A DNA stretch of 64,000 nucleotides from Atopobiaceae bacterium (GCA_030525685.1 JAUNEG010000003.1:1-64000), one strand, 5' to 3'. Positions 45,509 to 54,297 are shown, counted from the first letter of the stretch. Notes: generated by a model not told the origin, from the letters alone. Program-made: numbers and translations.

Positions 45509-47182
45509 TCACTCGCCCCAGCCGGGGCCCGGGAGCCCGCGGCGGGCGACCGCGCGGAGGGCGGCGAGGCCGGCGAGCGCGCAGGCGGCGGGGGCGGCGA
45601 GGTTGATCGCAACCGACGTCGCGGCCCCTAAGGAGCCGGAGGCGGTCGCCGAGAGGAACCCGAGGCCGAGCGAGGCGAGCGCCCCGCCGAGGGCCCCGAC
45701 CATCATGGGCAGGCCGCGCTTAACGACCTCGGCGGGCGTGGTCCAGGAGAGGTTGGGGCGCGAGGCGTCGATGGCGAGCGCGAGCGCCGCTAAGCCCGTG
45801 AGCATGCCGGCGGCCGTCACGACGCACTGGAGCACCAGGAGCGGGGCGGTGCCGCCCGCCAGCAGCGCGACGGCGGAGGCCGCAATCGCCATCCCGCCGA
45901 GCACGAGGTTGGCGAGGAGCTTGGAGCCGAGCACCGTCCCCGCGTCCACCGGCGCCGTGAGCATGAGCCAGCTCGCGCTCGCCTCGAGCGAGACCGCGGG
46001 AGCCGCGGTGAGCGACATCGCGCCGCAGAAGCCGAAGACCCACGGCAGCGCCGCGTCAATCTGGGCGCGCAGGGCTGCGACAGTCCGCGCGTCGAGCTGC
46101 ACGCCGTTGATGATTCCGGAGGTGAGGAGCGCATCCGCGCCGAAGAGCGCGACCACGCCCGCGGCCACGACCATGAGGATGAGCCCCGCGCAGCTGTTCA
46201 TCGCGTAGAAGGGCATGGAGCCGATCCGGCGGAGCTCCTTGACCGCGAGGGCGCGCAGCGGGCTCGCGGCCGAACGAGGAGCCGCGACCGCGTGCGCGTG
46301 GCGGTGCGGCCCGGAGGTCGCCACCGCGTTCGCGTGCGGATAGCACGCCGCGAGGCCTCCCGTGACAAGCGCCGGAAGCGAAAGCGACAGGGCGACGAAG
46401 GCGGCAAGGCCCGCAACCGAGCCCTCGCCCACCGCCGAGGCCGCCCATGCGGCCGGCGGGTAGGCAGAGGCCGCGGCCGCGGAGAGCGCGCCCGCGACGT
46501 CGCCCATCGCCGCAAGGGCGGCAGCATCATCCGCTCCCGAAGAGGCACCGCCGAGCACGAACGACCCGACGACGACGCCCGTCACCACGAGCGCCGAGAG
46601 CACGAGCTGCACCGCCCCCGCATGCCGGAACCTCACGGCGACCGAGGTGAGCGCAAGCGACACGAGCGCGGCCACCGCCGCAGGCGCGAGCGGCGCGCAT
46701 ACGGAGCAGAGCGCGACGACCACAACGGCGGGCGGGCTCACGGGCACCGCCAGAAAGTACGCCGCATAGAGCGGGGCCGACAGCAACGCGGAGAGCGCGG
46801 CACCGAAACCATAGAGCGGTGCCGTGCGCGCGAGCACCACGGTGCGCACGCCCACCGGCAGCGCCGCCACGAAGTCGTAGTCGCGGCAGCCGAACACCGT
46901 GCCCGGGGCCTTCGCGAACACGAGCGCGACCGCCGCCAGCGAGCCCGCAAGCGCAGCGAGCGGCGGGATCGCCTCGGCCGCGCCGACGGCGACCATGCCG
47001 CTCCCGAGCAACCACATGTAGGCCACCGCCATGCCGGCAAGCAGGACGACGAGCGCCGCGGCGCCGAGCAGCCGCGCACGGCCCCTCCCGCCCCGGAAGC
47101 CGAGGCCGTGGAGGAGCGAGCGCGCCTGCAACAAGAGCAGCGGGCGGAGCGCACAGCCAGAGCGAGGGGCGGGCATCGCCAT
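45509..47182 (-). CDS. ABC transporter permease-like membrane protein
   Basis: A 557-residue, very Ala/Val/Leu-rich membrane protein with about a dozen hydrophobic segments, as in ABC-2 type permeases that pair with a separate ATPase. The ATG at 47182 overlaps the stop of the DUF1648 gene (TGATG), so translation is coupled. The ATPase, DUF1648 and this gene run in one direction from the promoter shared with a GntR regulator. Substrate is unknown; YtrA-controlled ABC systems are linked to cell-envelope stress or antibiotic response. Confidence 0.8.
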   Translation of the reverse strand: MAMPAPRSGCALRPLLLLQARSLLHGLGFRGGRGRARLLGAAALVVLLAGMAVAYMWLLGSGMVAVGAAEAIPPLAALAGSLAAVALVFAKAPGTVFGCRDYDFVAALPVGVRTVVLARTAPLYGFGAALSALLSAPLYAAYFLAVPVSPPAVVVVALCSVCAPLAPAAVAALVSLALTSVAVRFRHAGAVQLVLSALVVTGVVVGSFVLGGASSGADDAAALAAMGDVAGALSAAAASAYPPAAWAASAVGEGSVAGLAAFVALSLSLPALVTGGLAACYPHANAVATSGPHRHAHAVAAPRSAASPLRALAVKELRRIGSMPFYAMNSCAGLILMVVAAGVVALFGADALLTSGIINGVQLDARTVAALRAQIDAALPWVFGFCGAMSLTAAPAVSLEASASWLMLTAPVDAGTVLGSKLLANLVLGGMAIAASAVALLAGGTAPLLVLQCVVTAAGMLTGLAALALAIDASRPNLSWTTPAEVVKRGLPMMVGALGGALASLGLGFLSATASGSLGAATSVAINLAAPAACALAGLAALRAVARRGLPGPGWGE

Positions 47183-47403
47183 CACCTCGTCCCCAGGAAC
47201 ACGATGGCGGCGGTCGCGAGGAGCGCGATGGCGGGCACGCCGAACACCACGGCGTCCCGCGGCCAGAACGAGCTCGCCTCGCCCGTGAGGCCCCACTGCA
47301 TGGGAACCTGCTCGGGCAGGGCGTCGCGGGCGGCGAGGGTCACGGCGAGGGTGAGCGTGCACAGGACGACACTGGCGACGGCGTGGGTCTTTGCGGACTT
47401 CAT
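47182..47403 (-). CDS. small DUF1648-like membrane protein
   Basis: A 73-residue protein with two hydrophobic helices. LPEQVPMQWGLTGEASSFWPR between them matches the core of DUF1648 (LPxxVPxHxxxxGxxD). Located between the ABC ATPase and permease genes and coupled to the permease. A longer DUF1648 protein is encoded across the divergent promoter at 48692. Confidence 0.75.
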   Translation of the reverse strand: MKSAKTHAVASVVLCTLTLAVTLAARDALPEQVPMQWGLTGEASSFWPRDAVVFGVPAIALLATAAIVFLGTR

Positions 47404-47433
47404 GGCTGTTCCTCCTTTGTCTCGGGAGCGGGT

Positions 47434-48177
47434 CTAGCGGCGCGGCGCGGCGGCGTCCTTCTCGTCCACGAGCTCGAGGAACACGTCCTCGAGCGAGGCC
47501 GAGCCTCGCACCTCGTCGGTCGGGCCGAGAGCGACGAGCTCGCCGCGGCGGATCACGGCGACAGTGTCGCAGAGCTTCTCCACCACTTCGAGCACGTGGG
47601 ACGAGAAGAACACCGCGCCGCCGGCGTCGGCGCGCTCGCGCAGGATGGCCTTGAGCTCGTGGGAGGCACTCGGGTCGAGCCCCACGAAGGGCTCGTCCAG
47701 CACCAGAAGCGTCGGGTCGTGCAGGAGCGCGCCTGTGAGCACGAGCTTCTGGCGCATGCCGTGGGAGTAGGCGGAGACCGGCTCGCCGAGGGCGTCCGCG
47801 AGCTCCAGGCGCGCCGCGAGCCCGCTCACGCGTTCGCGGCGCCGTGCCGGGTCCACGCCGAACACGTCGGCGACGAGGTCCAGGTACTGCATGCCCGTGA
47901 GGAAGTCGTAGACGTCGGGGTTGTCCGGCACGTAGGCCATGAGGCGCTTGGCCGCCACGGGCTCGCGCCACACGTCGCGACCGCAGACGCGGACCGCGCC
48001 CGACGTGGGCGGCTGCGCCCCCACCACCGAGCGGATGAGCGTGGTCTTGCCGGCTCCGTTGTGGCCGATGAAGCCGCAGATCTCGCCAGGCGCCACCGCG
48101 AGCGAGAGGTCGCGCACGGCGACCCTGCCCCGGTACTCTTTCCGGTAGCGGCTCACGTCGAGGACGGGCGTTTCCAT
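47434..48177 (-). CDS. ABC transporter ATP-binding protein
   Basis: A 247-residue ATPase. Walker A is GHNGAGKTT near 39-47, the signature is a variant YSHGMRQK, and Walker B is LLVLDEP near 153-159. It powers the permease encoded downstream. The ATG at 48177 was preferred over an upstream in-frame ATG because TAGGAGG-type ribosome binding sequence and family alignment place it here. It is divergent from the GntR regulator. Confidence 0.92.
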   Translation of the reverse strand: METPVLDVSRYRKEYRGRVAVRDLSLAVAPGEICGFIGHNGAGKTTLIRSVVGAQPPTSGAVRVCGRDVWREPVAAKRLMAYVPDNPDVYDFLTGMQYLDLVADVFGVDPARRRERVSGLAARLELADALGEPVSAYSHGMRQKLVLTGALLHDPTLLVLDEPFVGLDPSASHELKAILRERADAGGAVFFSSHVLEVVEKLCDTVAVIRRGELVALGPTDEVRGSASLEDVFLELVDEKDAAAPRR

Positions 48178-48304
48178 GGTTCCTCCTGACGTCTCCATCT
48201 GTTTGTTCTGATATAGGTCAGCTATAACAGTTGATGGCATGCTACCACTCATCTGCTCCATTAGCTATAGTTCATATAGAACAGTTTTCGGAAACGGGCA
48301 TGCT
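48178..48304. promoter_or_regulatory. divergent ABC/GntR promoter with ATATAG/CTATA repeats
   Basis: The gap carries TGATATAGGTCAGCTATAAC near 48209-48228, and GCTATAGTTCATATAGAAC near 48263-48281. Such AT-rich inverted words are typical of YtrA-type GntR operators overlapping divergent promoters. Confidence 0.5.
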
Positions 48305-48682
48305 ATGGTCATCACCGTCGACAAGCTATCGGATACCCCACTCTACCTGCAACTGCGCGACGCCGTCATCGCAGGCATCGCCTCGGGCGAGCTGCGCCCC
48401 GGAGACGCCCTGCCCTCCGTGCGCTCGCTCGCCGAGGACCTGGGCATCAACCTGCACACCGTCAACAAGTCCTACGCGACGCTGCGCGACGAGGGCTACG
48501 TCATCATGCTCGGCCGGCGCGGCGCCTACGTGGCGGACGCCCCCGCCGACCCGGCCGCCGGCATGGACGAGGCCGCACTCGAAGCGGCGCTCGCCAAGCT
48601 CGCCACCGAGTTCAAGGCGTCCGGTGGCACCCGGCACGCATTTCTCGCGGCCGCCAAACACGCCGCACAGAACCTGGACTAG
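48305..48682 (+). CDS. GntR-family regulator, YtrA type
   Basis: A 125-residue winged-helix regulator with LYLQLRDAVIAGIASGELRPGDALPSVRSLAEDLGINLHTVNKSY at about 12-56, the GntR DNA-binding domain. The short helical C-terminus marks the YtrA subgroup. ATG at 48305. It precedes a DUF1648/DUF5808 membrane protein and is divergent from the ABC genes; all are probably one regulon. Confidence 0.9.
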   Translation: MVITVDKLSDTPLYLQLRDAVIAGIASGELRPGDALPSVRSLAEDLGINLHTVNKSYATLRDEGYVIMLGRRGAYVADAPADPAAGMDEAALEAALAKLATEFKASGGTRHAFLAAAKHAAQNLD

Positions 48683-48691
48683 GGAGTGCAC

Positions 48692-49804
48692 ATGTCGCCT
48701 GACCTCGTAGCACTCATCACCAACGCGTCGATGGCGCTCATCACCTTCCTATCCGGCTGCCTCATCGCCGCGACGCCCTGGCTCACCCGCGGGCGCGAGG
48801 CCTTCGCGGTGAGCGTGCCGGAAACCGCTCAGGCAGACCCCCGCGTCCAGCGCATGCGGCGGATCTTTCTCGCCGGCGTCCTCGCCATCTCGGCCGCATC
48901 CGCCGTCGCCACCCTGGCGCTTTCCTCCACGTTCCCGCTTGCGATGGCGGCGGTGGTGTGCGCGCCGGTGACGGCGGGCTTCGCGCTCATGCTCGCCTTC
49001 CGCGCCCGCGTGCGGGCGATCAAGCGCGCCGAGGGCTGGGAGACGCGAACGGCCCGGCTCGCCGCCGTCGCCGGCGCCGCCGAGGCGAACGCGCCCCGAC
49101 CGCTCCCGCTCGCCTGGGACCTCCTCTACGTGCCCGTGATCCTGGCGACGCTCGCCCTCGCCCTCGCGCTCTACCCGCGAATGCCCGACCCCGTGCCCGT
49201 GCACTTCGACGTCGCGGGCGCGGTCGACGACTGGATGGCCAAGGGCTGGCAGGTCGTCGCCATGCCGGTCGCCGTCCAGGCGTTCGTGGCGCTGTGCCTC
49301 ACCGCGTCCCACTGGCAGATCCTGAGGAGCCGCAGGCCGGCCTCGCCCGAGCACCCCGTCGCCTCTGCCATCGCGTACGGCGCGTTCGCCCGCGCCCAGA
49401 GCGCGGCGCTGCTCGTCACGGGCGTCGTGGTGACCGCGTCGATCGCGCTCATGCCGCTCACCTTCGCCGGCGTGGTCACTGCGGACCAGTCCGTCGTGGC
49501 GCTCGTCGTGATCATCATCGGCGCGATTCTGCCTAACCTCGCCGTCTCGCTCGTCTACGGGCAGGCGGGGTCGCGCCTCCTGCGGCGCATGACGGCGTCG
49601 AACGCGCTCGACTACGACGACGACGAACGTTGGCACCTCGGTGTCTTCTACGTGAGCCGCGAGGACCCCTCCGTCGTGGTGCCCCGCCGCTTCGGCGTGG
49701 GCTGGGCGATGAACTGGGGCAACCCCAGGTCGTGGGGGCTCGCCGCGCTGCTCGCCGCAGCGGTCGCGGCGTTCGTCGCGGTGGTCGAGGCCCTGCTCGG
49801 GTAG
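48692..49804 (+). CDS. DUF1648/DUF5808-like membrane protein
   Basis: A 370-residue membrane protein with about eight hydrophobic segments. The DUF1648-like core is YPRMPDPVPVHFDVAGAVDDW near 164-184. The C-terminal part ERWHLGVFYVSREDPSVVVPRRFGVGWAMNW matches the DUF5808 pattern. ATG at 48692 is preferred to a GTG two codons upstream because AGGGAG is then at normal distance. It lies 9 bases after the YtrA-type regulator and is probably co-transcribed. Function is unknown. Confidence 0.82.
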   Translation: MSPDLVALITNASMALITFLSGCLIAATPWLTRGREAFAVSVPETAQADPRVQRMRRIFLAGVLAISAASAVATLALSSTFPLAMAAVVCAPVTAGFALMLAFRARVRAIKRAEGWETRTARLAAVAGAAEANAPRPLPLAWDLLYVPVILATLALALALYPRMPDPVPVHFDVAGAVDDWMAKGWQVVAMPVAVQAFVALCLTASHWQILRSRRPASPEHPVASAIAYGAFARAQSAALLVTGVVVTASIALMPLTFAGVVTADQSVVALVVIIIGAILPNLAVSLVYGQAGSRLLRRMTASNALDYDDDERWHLGVFYVSREDPSVVVPRRFGVGWAMNWGNPRSWGLAALLAAAVAAFVAVVEALLG

Positions 49805-49837
49805 GGCGGACCAGCTCGTCCGCGCAAGAAATCCAAC

Positions 49838-49874
49838 CCCAAGCGCCCGCGCCCCGGATGACCCGCCGGGGCGC
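49838..49874 (+). terminator. GC-rich terminator after the DUF1648 gene
   Basis: GCGCCCGCGCCCCGG pairs with CCGGGGCGCGGGCGC around a short loop, followed further on by a CCCTTT tract. It is the only feature seen in the 237-base gap apart from a CCGAGAAG near-copy of the recurrent motif at 50025. Confidence 0.65.
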
Positions 49875-50041
49875 GGGCGCCCGGCGCCCTTTCCGGTGCC
49901 CTTTGCAGACGCCCTTGGCCCCGCGCGGCTCCGGTGCGGCTCCTCGGGGAGCAAAGCCGACGATGACGCGCGGCGTCGCCATTCGGCTTTGCCCGCAGGG
50001 GGCGAGACGCTGGGGCCGGAGGGCCCGAGAAGGGGACTGGC

Positions 50042-50470
50042 ATGGAGGAGCTCATCACGGCGGGTGCGGTGACGGTCGGGTACGAGACCAGCTGGGGGGG
50101 GGAGTGCGTGAGGCTTGCGGTGTGCGCCGACCGCTACGAGTGGGGCGGCGCGCTCGCCCTGCTCGTAGCGATCGGCGCGATCTATCCGGGCGACGAGGGC
50201 GAGTGCCTGGAGCTCTGGTGCTCCCTCACCGTGAACCTCCCGGGCGATCCTGTCGCCACGGAGTGGTGCTCGGAGGAGAGTCACGTGGTCCTGAACGCCA
50301 ACGACGTCCCGGCGGCGCTCGTGGACGCGCTCGTAGGCGCGGGCGTCGTCGAGCTCGCGGTCCGCTCGGGCTTCTGCTCGTACCCTCTCGCCGCCGTCCC
50401 TCGGGACGTGCTCGAGAGGCTCCGCGGCTACGAGGAGACCGTGCGGTCGCTCGCCTCCCGTGAGGGGTGA
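50042..50470 (+). CDS. hypothetical protein, DUF4313-like, with G9 tract
   Basis: A 142-residue cytosolic protein. The middle (LELWCSLTVNLPGDP, NDVPAALVDALVGAGVVE) resembles DUF4313 proteins, with low to moderate confidence. GAAGGGGA precedes the ATG. Nine consecutive Gs at 50094-50102 encode Trp-Gly-Gly-Glu; such a tract is prone to slippage, so expression could be switched. It is followed by an ISL3-type remnant. Confidence 0.6.
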   Translation: MEELITAGAVTVGYETSWGGECVRLAVCADRYEWGGALALLVAIGAIYPGDEGECLELWCSLTVNLPGDPVATEWCSEESHVVLNANDVPAALVDALVGAGVVELAVRSGFCSYPLAAVPRDVLERLRGYEETVRSLASREG

Positions 50471-50545
50471 GGGAGCAGGCGCTCGCCGCCGTCTCGGACG
50501 CGTTTCGGGATGCGGCGGGCGGAGCGTCGCTCCGGGCGGCGGGCC

Positions 50546-51273
50546 GAAAAAAGGGCTCTTCGGCGTTTCTAGTGGGTAGCACATCCTGACGCCAGCTGGG
50601 CTGAGAAGTCGAGCCTCCCCAGCCTGAGGAATATCATCGTGGTGAAGTAGCCGACGTTCCTGAAGCCCCTCGAGGCGCGCTTGAGCGACTGGATGACCGA
50701 GTTCATGCCCTCCAGGAAGCCGTTGGTGGCGCGCGCCGAGAACCAGCGGACTCGCGCACCTGCGACGATATCGCCCTGACCGTCACGCCGGACATCGCCA
50801 TCACGAGGACCTGCGCCTCGAACAGCGCGGTGAAGTGCGAGTTCGGGCGCACCTCCCAGGGCACCCTCACGGTCCTGGGGCCGTGCTCCGGGCAGTCGGC
50901 GCGGGGCACCCGGCAGTGCACGACGGTGCGGAACTGCCAGATGTCGAGGTGGCGCCAGGTCCGCTCGCGCGCGTCGTAGACGCCGCAGCGGGCGCCGCGC
51001 TCCGGGCAGGCCATGGCGGCGCCGGGCGCCCTGCCCACGCGGATGTGCAGCCCCTCGTCGCCGGACTCGGGCGACTCGAACCAGACGTCCTCGACCCGCC
51101 ACTCGGGCCCCAGGCCCATCGAGCGCTCGAAGAGCCTCGCCAGCATCCCGGCCTGTGCGTCCATGTGGGCACCTCCCGTCGCCGCCCGACGACAGAATGG
51201 TACCGCTCGGGGTCATGAGGTCACGAGGGGCTGGGTGTGCTACCCACTAAAAGTTCCGGAGAGCCGAAAAAAG
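50546..51273 (-). mobile_element. 712-bp deleted ISL3-family element with 8-bp target duplication
   Basis: Terminal inverted repeats at 50554-50582 and 51237-51265 share GGCTCT and TAGTGGGTAGCAC. Direct repeats GAAAAAAG at 50546-50553 and 51266-51273 are the 8-bp target duplication expected for ISL3. The element is about half the normal size, and its transposase has lost the middle. It may have moved as a non-autonomous unit or been deleted after insertion. Confidence 0.85.
50569..51164 (-). pseudogene. ISL3-family transposase, internal deletion
   Basis: The 5 prime part starts MDAQAGMLARLFERSMGL and carries the zinc-finger-like N-terminal region (CPERGARCG, CRVPRADCPEHG) and part of the helix-turn-helix (MSGVTVRAISSQV). 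Near 50750 it jumps, out of frame, to the family C-terminus WFSARATNGFLEGMNSVIQSLKRASRGF, ending at 50569. The catalytic middle is missing. Confidence 0.85.
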
Positions 51274-51300
51274 TACCCAGACAATGTCCGGGGCGCCTGG

Positions 51301-52185
51301 CTAGACGCGCTTCTCGCCCCAGAAGAACGTCGCGACGGTGCCCGGGCCGGTGTGCACGCCGATCGTGGCGCCGATGGGGAAGATCTCCACCTTGCCGTCG
51401 AGCTTGGGGAACCGCTCCTCGATGCGCCTGGCCACCTCGCGGGCGTCATCCTCGCACTCGGACTGGGAGATGAAGACCTTGCCGGAGTAGTCGAGGCCGT
51501 CCTCGGCGAGCTCCTCCATCTTCTCGACGACGCGGTTGATCGCCTTGGCCTTGGTGCGGACCTTCTCCTTGACAGCGAGCGAGCCGTCGGGCTCCACGTC
51601 CATGACCGGGCAGATCTTGAGCATGCCGCCCACGAGGCCGGCCGCCTTGGAGATGCGGCCGCCGCGGATGAAGAACGTCAGGTCGGACGAGAAGAACCAG
51701 TGCTGGACCTCGCTCTTGTGCTCCTCGGCCCAGGCGCCGAGCTCGTCGAGGCCCATGCCGGCGTCGCGGAGGTCGGCGAGCTTGTCCATGAGCAGGCCGT
51801 AGCCGGCGGAGGCGGCGAGCGAGTCCACGACGACGACCTTGCGGTCGGGGTACTTCTCGGCGAGCTGGTCACGGGCGATGCAGGCGGAGTTGTAGGTGCT
51901 GGAGATGCCCGAGGAGAGCGTCACGTGCAGCACGTCCTTGCCGGAGGCGAGGAACTTCTCGAAGTGGGCGGCATAGTCGCCGGCGCTCACCTGGGAGGTC
52001 TTGGCGTCCGCGCCGGCCAGCATCTTGGCGTAGAGGTCGGCGGGGGAGTTGGTGACGCCGAAGTCGTCTTTGCAGGCCTCGCCGTTCAGGTAGTAGTTGA
52101 AGTACAGATACGCGATGTCGCGGGACTCGAGCCACTCGCGCGTGACGTCTGCCGTGGAGCAGCAGCTGAGGACATAGTTGGACAT
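51301..52185 (-). CDS. DegV family fatty-acid-binding protein
   Basis: A 294-residue DegV/FakB-type protein that binds a fatty acid, usually for phosphorylation by FakA. Family segments are KTSQVSAGDYAAHFEKFL near 70-87, TLSSGISSTYNSA near 98-110, VVDSLAASAGYGLL near 127-140 and FFIRGGRISKAAGLVGGMLKICP near 180-202. ATG at 52185 follows AAGGGGGTACC. A single gene divergent from the TPM-pspA operon. Confidence 0.9.
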   Translation of the reverse strand: MSNYVLSCCSTADVTREWLESRDIAYLYFNYYLNGEACKDDFGVTNSPADLYAKMLAGADAKTSQVSAGDYAAHFEKFLASGKDVLHVTLSSGISSTYNSACIARDQLAEKYPDRKVVVVDSLAASAGYGLLMDKLADLRDAGMGLDELGAWAEEHKSEVQHWFFSSDLTFFIRGGRISKAAGLVGGMLKICPVMDVEPDGSLAVKEKVRTKAKAINRVVEKMEELAEDGLDYSGKVFISQSECEDDAREVARRIEERFPKLDGKVEIFPIGATIGVHTGPGTVATFFWGEKRV

Positions 52186-52309
52186 GGTACCCCCTTTGAT
52201 TGTCTTTGCGGGTCCAGCATAGCGCACCTTGGGCGCGCGGGCGAGTGCGGTGGAACCGCCCCTCGCGGCACACGTCGTCCGGGCATTCGTGCATACTCTT
52301 AGTCAGTAA

Positions 52310-52321
52310 CTCTCGCGAGAG
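52310..52321 (+). promoter_or_regulatory. perfect palindrome CTCTCGCGAGAG before the TPM gene
   Basis: A 12-bp perfect palindrome ends at the ribosome binding site GAGAGGAG of the TPM gene (ATG at 52330). It could be an operator or a small hairpin that covers part of the ribosome binding site. Confidence 0.45.
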
Positions 52322-52329
52322 GAGCGCTC

Positions 52330-53418
52330 ATGGGCAGATCCGGCGGAGGCGGCGGAGGCTTCGGCGGCGGTGGCCGCTCGGGCGGGTTCTCGGGCGGCGG
52401 TCGTCGCTCGGGCGGGTTCTCGGGCGGGCGCTCCGGCGGCCGTTCGGGAGGCAGGTCCGGCGGCTTTGGCGGCTTCGGCGGCCAGCGTCCCGCTGCCGGT
52501 CCGGCGCCTCGCCGGTCCTACGTGCCTGTCTTCGGCGGCTGGGGTTGGCGTCGCCCGACCGTCGTGACGCCGGGCTACGGCGTAGGCGGCGGGTGCGGCG
52601 GGTGCGGGGGCTGGCTGGTCGGCCTCGTCCTCGCCGCGCTGCTGATTGCCCTGCTCACCACCTCGCTCTCGTTCTGCGGCGCTGACGTCGGCGGCGGGGG
52701 GTACTATTCCCAGGGTTCCGCGCAGTCGTCCTCCACGGTGCGCGAGAAGCTCGACGCCGACGCCGTCAACAGGACGGACTGGTACACGGACGCCGACGGC
52801 GACTGGATTCACAGCGCCGGCCGCCTCACGGACGGCCTCGAGCGCTTCTATGACAAGACCGGCGTCCAACCCTACGTCCACATCCTCCCCAACGGCAGCA
52901 CCAGCTCGGTCGAGGAGCTCACTGCGCTCGCCGAGCGCCTCTACCCGGAGCTCTTCACGGACGAGGGACACCTGCTGCTCGTCTTCTGCGATGACGGGGC
53001 CGGCTCCTACGCCTGCGGCTACACGGTGGGCACCGAGGCCTCCTCCGTCATGGACTCCGAGGCCCTGGGCATCCTCGCCGACGAGCTCGACTACGCCTAC
53101 AACAACGCCGACACCGACGAGGAGGTCTTCTCCGACGCCCTCTCCGAGACCGCGGAGCGCATCATGGCCGCGGCCGACGAGGAGGCCCAGGGCAAGACGA
53201 CTCTCGTCGTCGGCGGCATCATCATTGCCGTGCTGGTGGTCGGCGGGGTGGTCCGCGCCGTCGTGAGCCGCCGCAAGGCCGCGGAGGCGGAGGAGAAGCG
53301 GAAGATGGAGGAGATTCTCAACACGCCGCTCGAGCGGTTCGGTGACGACAAGGTTGAGGACCTTGCGGACAAGTACGAGGACGAGGAAGATGGACCCATC
53401 AGCGGGGACAGCGACTAG
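52330..53418 (+). CDS. TPM-domain-like membrane protein with Gly-rich N-terminus
   Basis: A 362-residue protein. Residues 1-52 are a Gly/Ser/Arg-rich low-complexity stretch. A membrane helix follows (LVGLVLAALLIALLTTSLSF, about 95-114), then a TPM-like domain (about 150-280, with GVQPYVHILPNGST and HLLLVFCDDGAGSYACGYTVG), a second membrane helix (VVGGIIIAVLVVGGVV) and an acidic tail. The Gly-rich start before the first helix is unusual. It precedes pspA by 34 bases and is likely co-transcribed, fitting a membrane-stress role. Confidence 0.78.
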   Translation: MGRSGGGGGGFGGGGRSGGFSGGGRRSGGFSGGRSGGRSGGRSGGFGGFGGQRPAAGPAPRRSYVPVFGGWGWRRPTVVTPGYGVGGGCGGCGGWLVGLVLAALLIALLTTSLSFCGADVGGGGYYSQGSAQSSSTVREKLDADAVNRTDWYTDADGDWIHSAGRLTDGLERFYDKTGVQPYVHILPNGSTSSVEELTALAERLYPELFTDEGHLLLVFCDDGAGSYACGYTVGTEASSVMDSEALGILADELDYAYNNADTDEEVFSDALSETAERIMAAADEEAQGKTTLVVGGIIIAVLVVGGVVRAVVSRRKAAEAEEKRKMEEILNTPLERFGDDKVEDLADKYEDEEDGPISGDSD

Positions 53419-53452
53419 CGACGTCGCCTGACGTCTCGAGAAAGGAAACGAC

Positions 53453-54133
53453 ATGGGCATTCTGGACCGCTTCGCCACGATCGTGAAGGCCAACATCAAC
53501 GAGCTGCTCGACAAGGCCGAGGACCCGGCCAAGATGGTCGACCAGTACCTCGTCGACCTCACCGAGTCGCTCGCCGAGGTCAAGAGGGAGACCGCCGGCG
53601 TGATGGCCGAGGAGACGCGTACCCAGCGCGCCGTGGGCGAGAACGCCAAGGAGTCCGAGCGCATGGAGGGCCTCGCCCGCAAGGCGCTCACGGCCGGCAA
53701 CGAGGGCGACGCCCGCGTCTTCCTGGCCAAGAAGCAGAAGCTTGACGCCACGGGCGCCGAGCTGGCCAAGGCCGCCGAGGCCGCGCACGCCAACGCGGAC
53801 AAGATGCGTCAGATGCACGACAAGCTCGTGAGCGACATCGAGGACCTCAAGGCTCGCCGCGAGACGATCAAGGCCAAGGCTGCTGTGGCCCGCACGCAGG
53901 AGATGGTGGGCGGCTTCACCTCCGGCTCCGACAAGGCCGAGAGCGCCATCGAGGCGTTCAATCGCATGGAGGCCAAGGTCGACCGCGAGCTGGACACCGC
54001 CGACGCCATGGCAGAGCTGAACGAGAAGCCCGTCGACGACGCGACCGCCCTCGAGGCCAAGTACGCCGACGCAGCCGACGACGCCGCCGTGGACGACGCG
54101 CTCGCCAAGCTGAAGGCCGACATGGGCCTGTAG
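53453..54133 (+). CDS. pspA: PspA/IM30 family protein
   Basis: A 226-residue, almost wholly alpha-helical coiled-coil protein. It starts MGILDRFATIVKANINELLDKAEDP, the signature N-terminus of PspA/Vipp1/LiaH proteins that bind stressed membranes. AGGAAAC precedes the ATG. It follows the TPM-like gene, a recurring pair. A terminator hairpin follows. Confidence 0.92.
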   Translation: MGILDRFATIVKANINELLDKAEDPAKMVDQYLVDLTESLAEVKRETAGVMAEETRTQRAVGENAKESERMEGLARKALTAGNEGDARVFLAKKQKLDATGAELAKAAEAAHANADKMRQMHDKLVSDIEDLKARRETIKAKAAVARTQEMVGGFTSGSDKAESAIEAFNRMEAKVDRELDTADAMAELNEKPVDDATALEAKYADAADDAAVDDALAKLKADMGL

Positions 54134-54157
54134 CGCCTCGTCAGAGCGCCTGGAACA

Positions 54158-54198
54158 GGGGGCTACTCCTCGTCCGAGCGGGGAGTGGCCCCTTTCTT
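54158..54198 (+). terminator. intrinsic terminator after pspA
   Basis: AGGGGGCTACTCC pairs with GGAGTGGCCCCT and is followed by TTCTT. It overlaps the last codons of the coding-like tail of the DUF1893 gene on the other strand. Confidence 0.75.
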
Positions 54199-54297
54199 CT
54201 CGGCAGCACGCTCCTCGGCCAGCACGCCGGCGGCGTTGTTGCCCAGCGACATCACCGCGTTCACGCTGCCGAGGGTCTCCAGGGGCATCGTGCGCCG
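54163..54297 (-). other. coding-like in-frame extension after the DUF1893 stop codon
   Basis: After the TAG at 54298-54300 the same frame reads on for 44 sense codons (RRTMPLETLGSVNAVMSL and onward) to a TAG at 54163-54165. Codon choice is strongly coding-like. An ATG at 54288 could start a separate 41-residue product, but no ribosome binding site is seen. It is either a former C-terminus cut off by a nonsense mutation or a separate small product. Confidence 0.4.

Noticed and set aside
52330..52490. Gly-rich start of the TPM gene as a collagen-like or PE-PGRS repeat
   Set aside because: There is no Gly-X-Y period. It is simple Gly/Ser/Arg low complexity.
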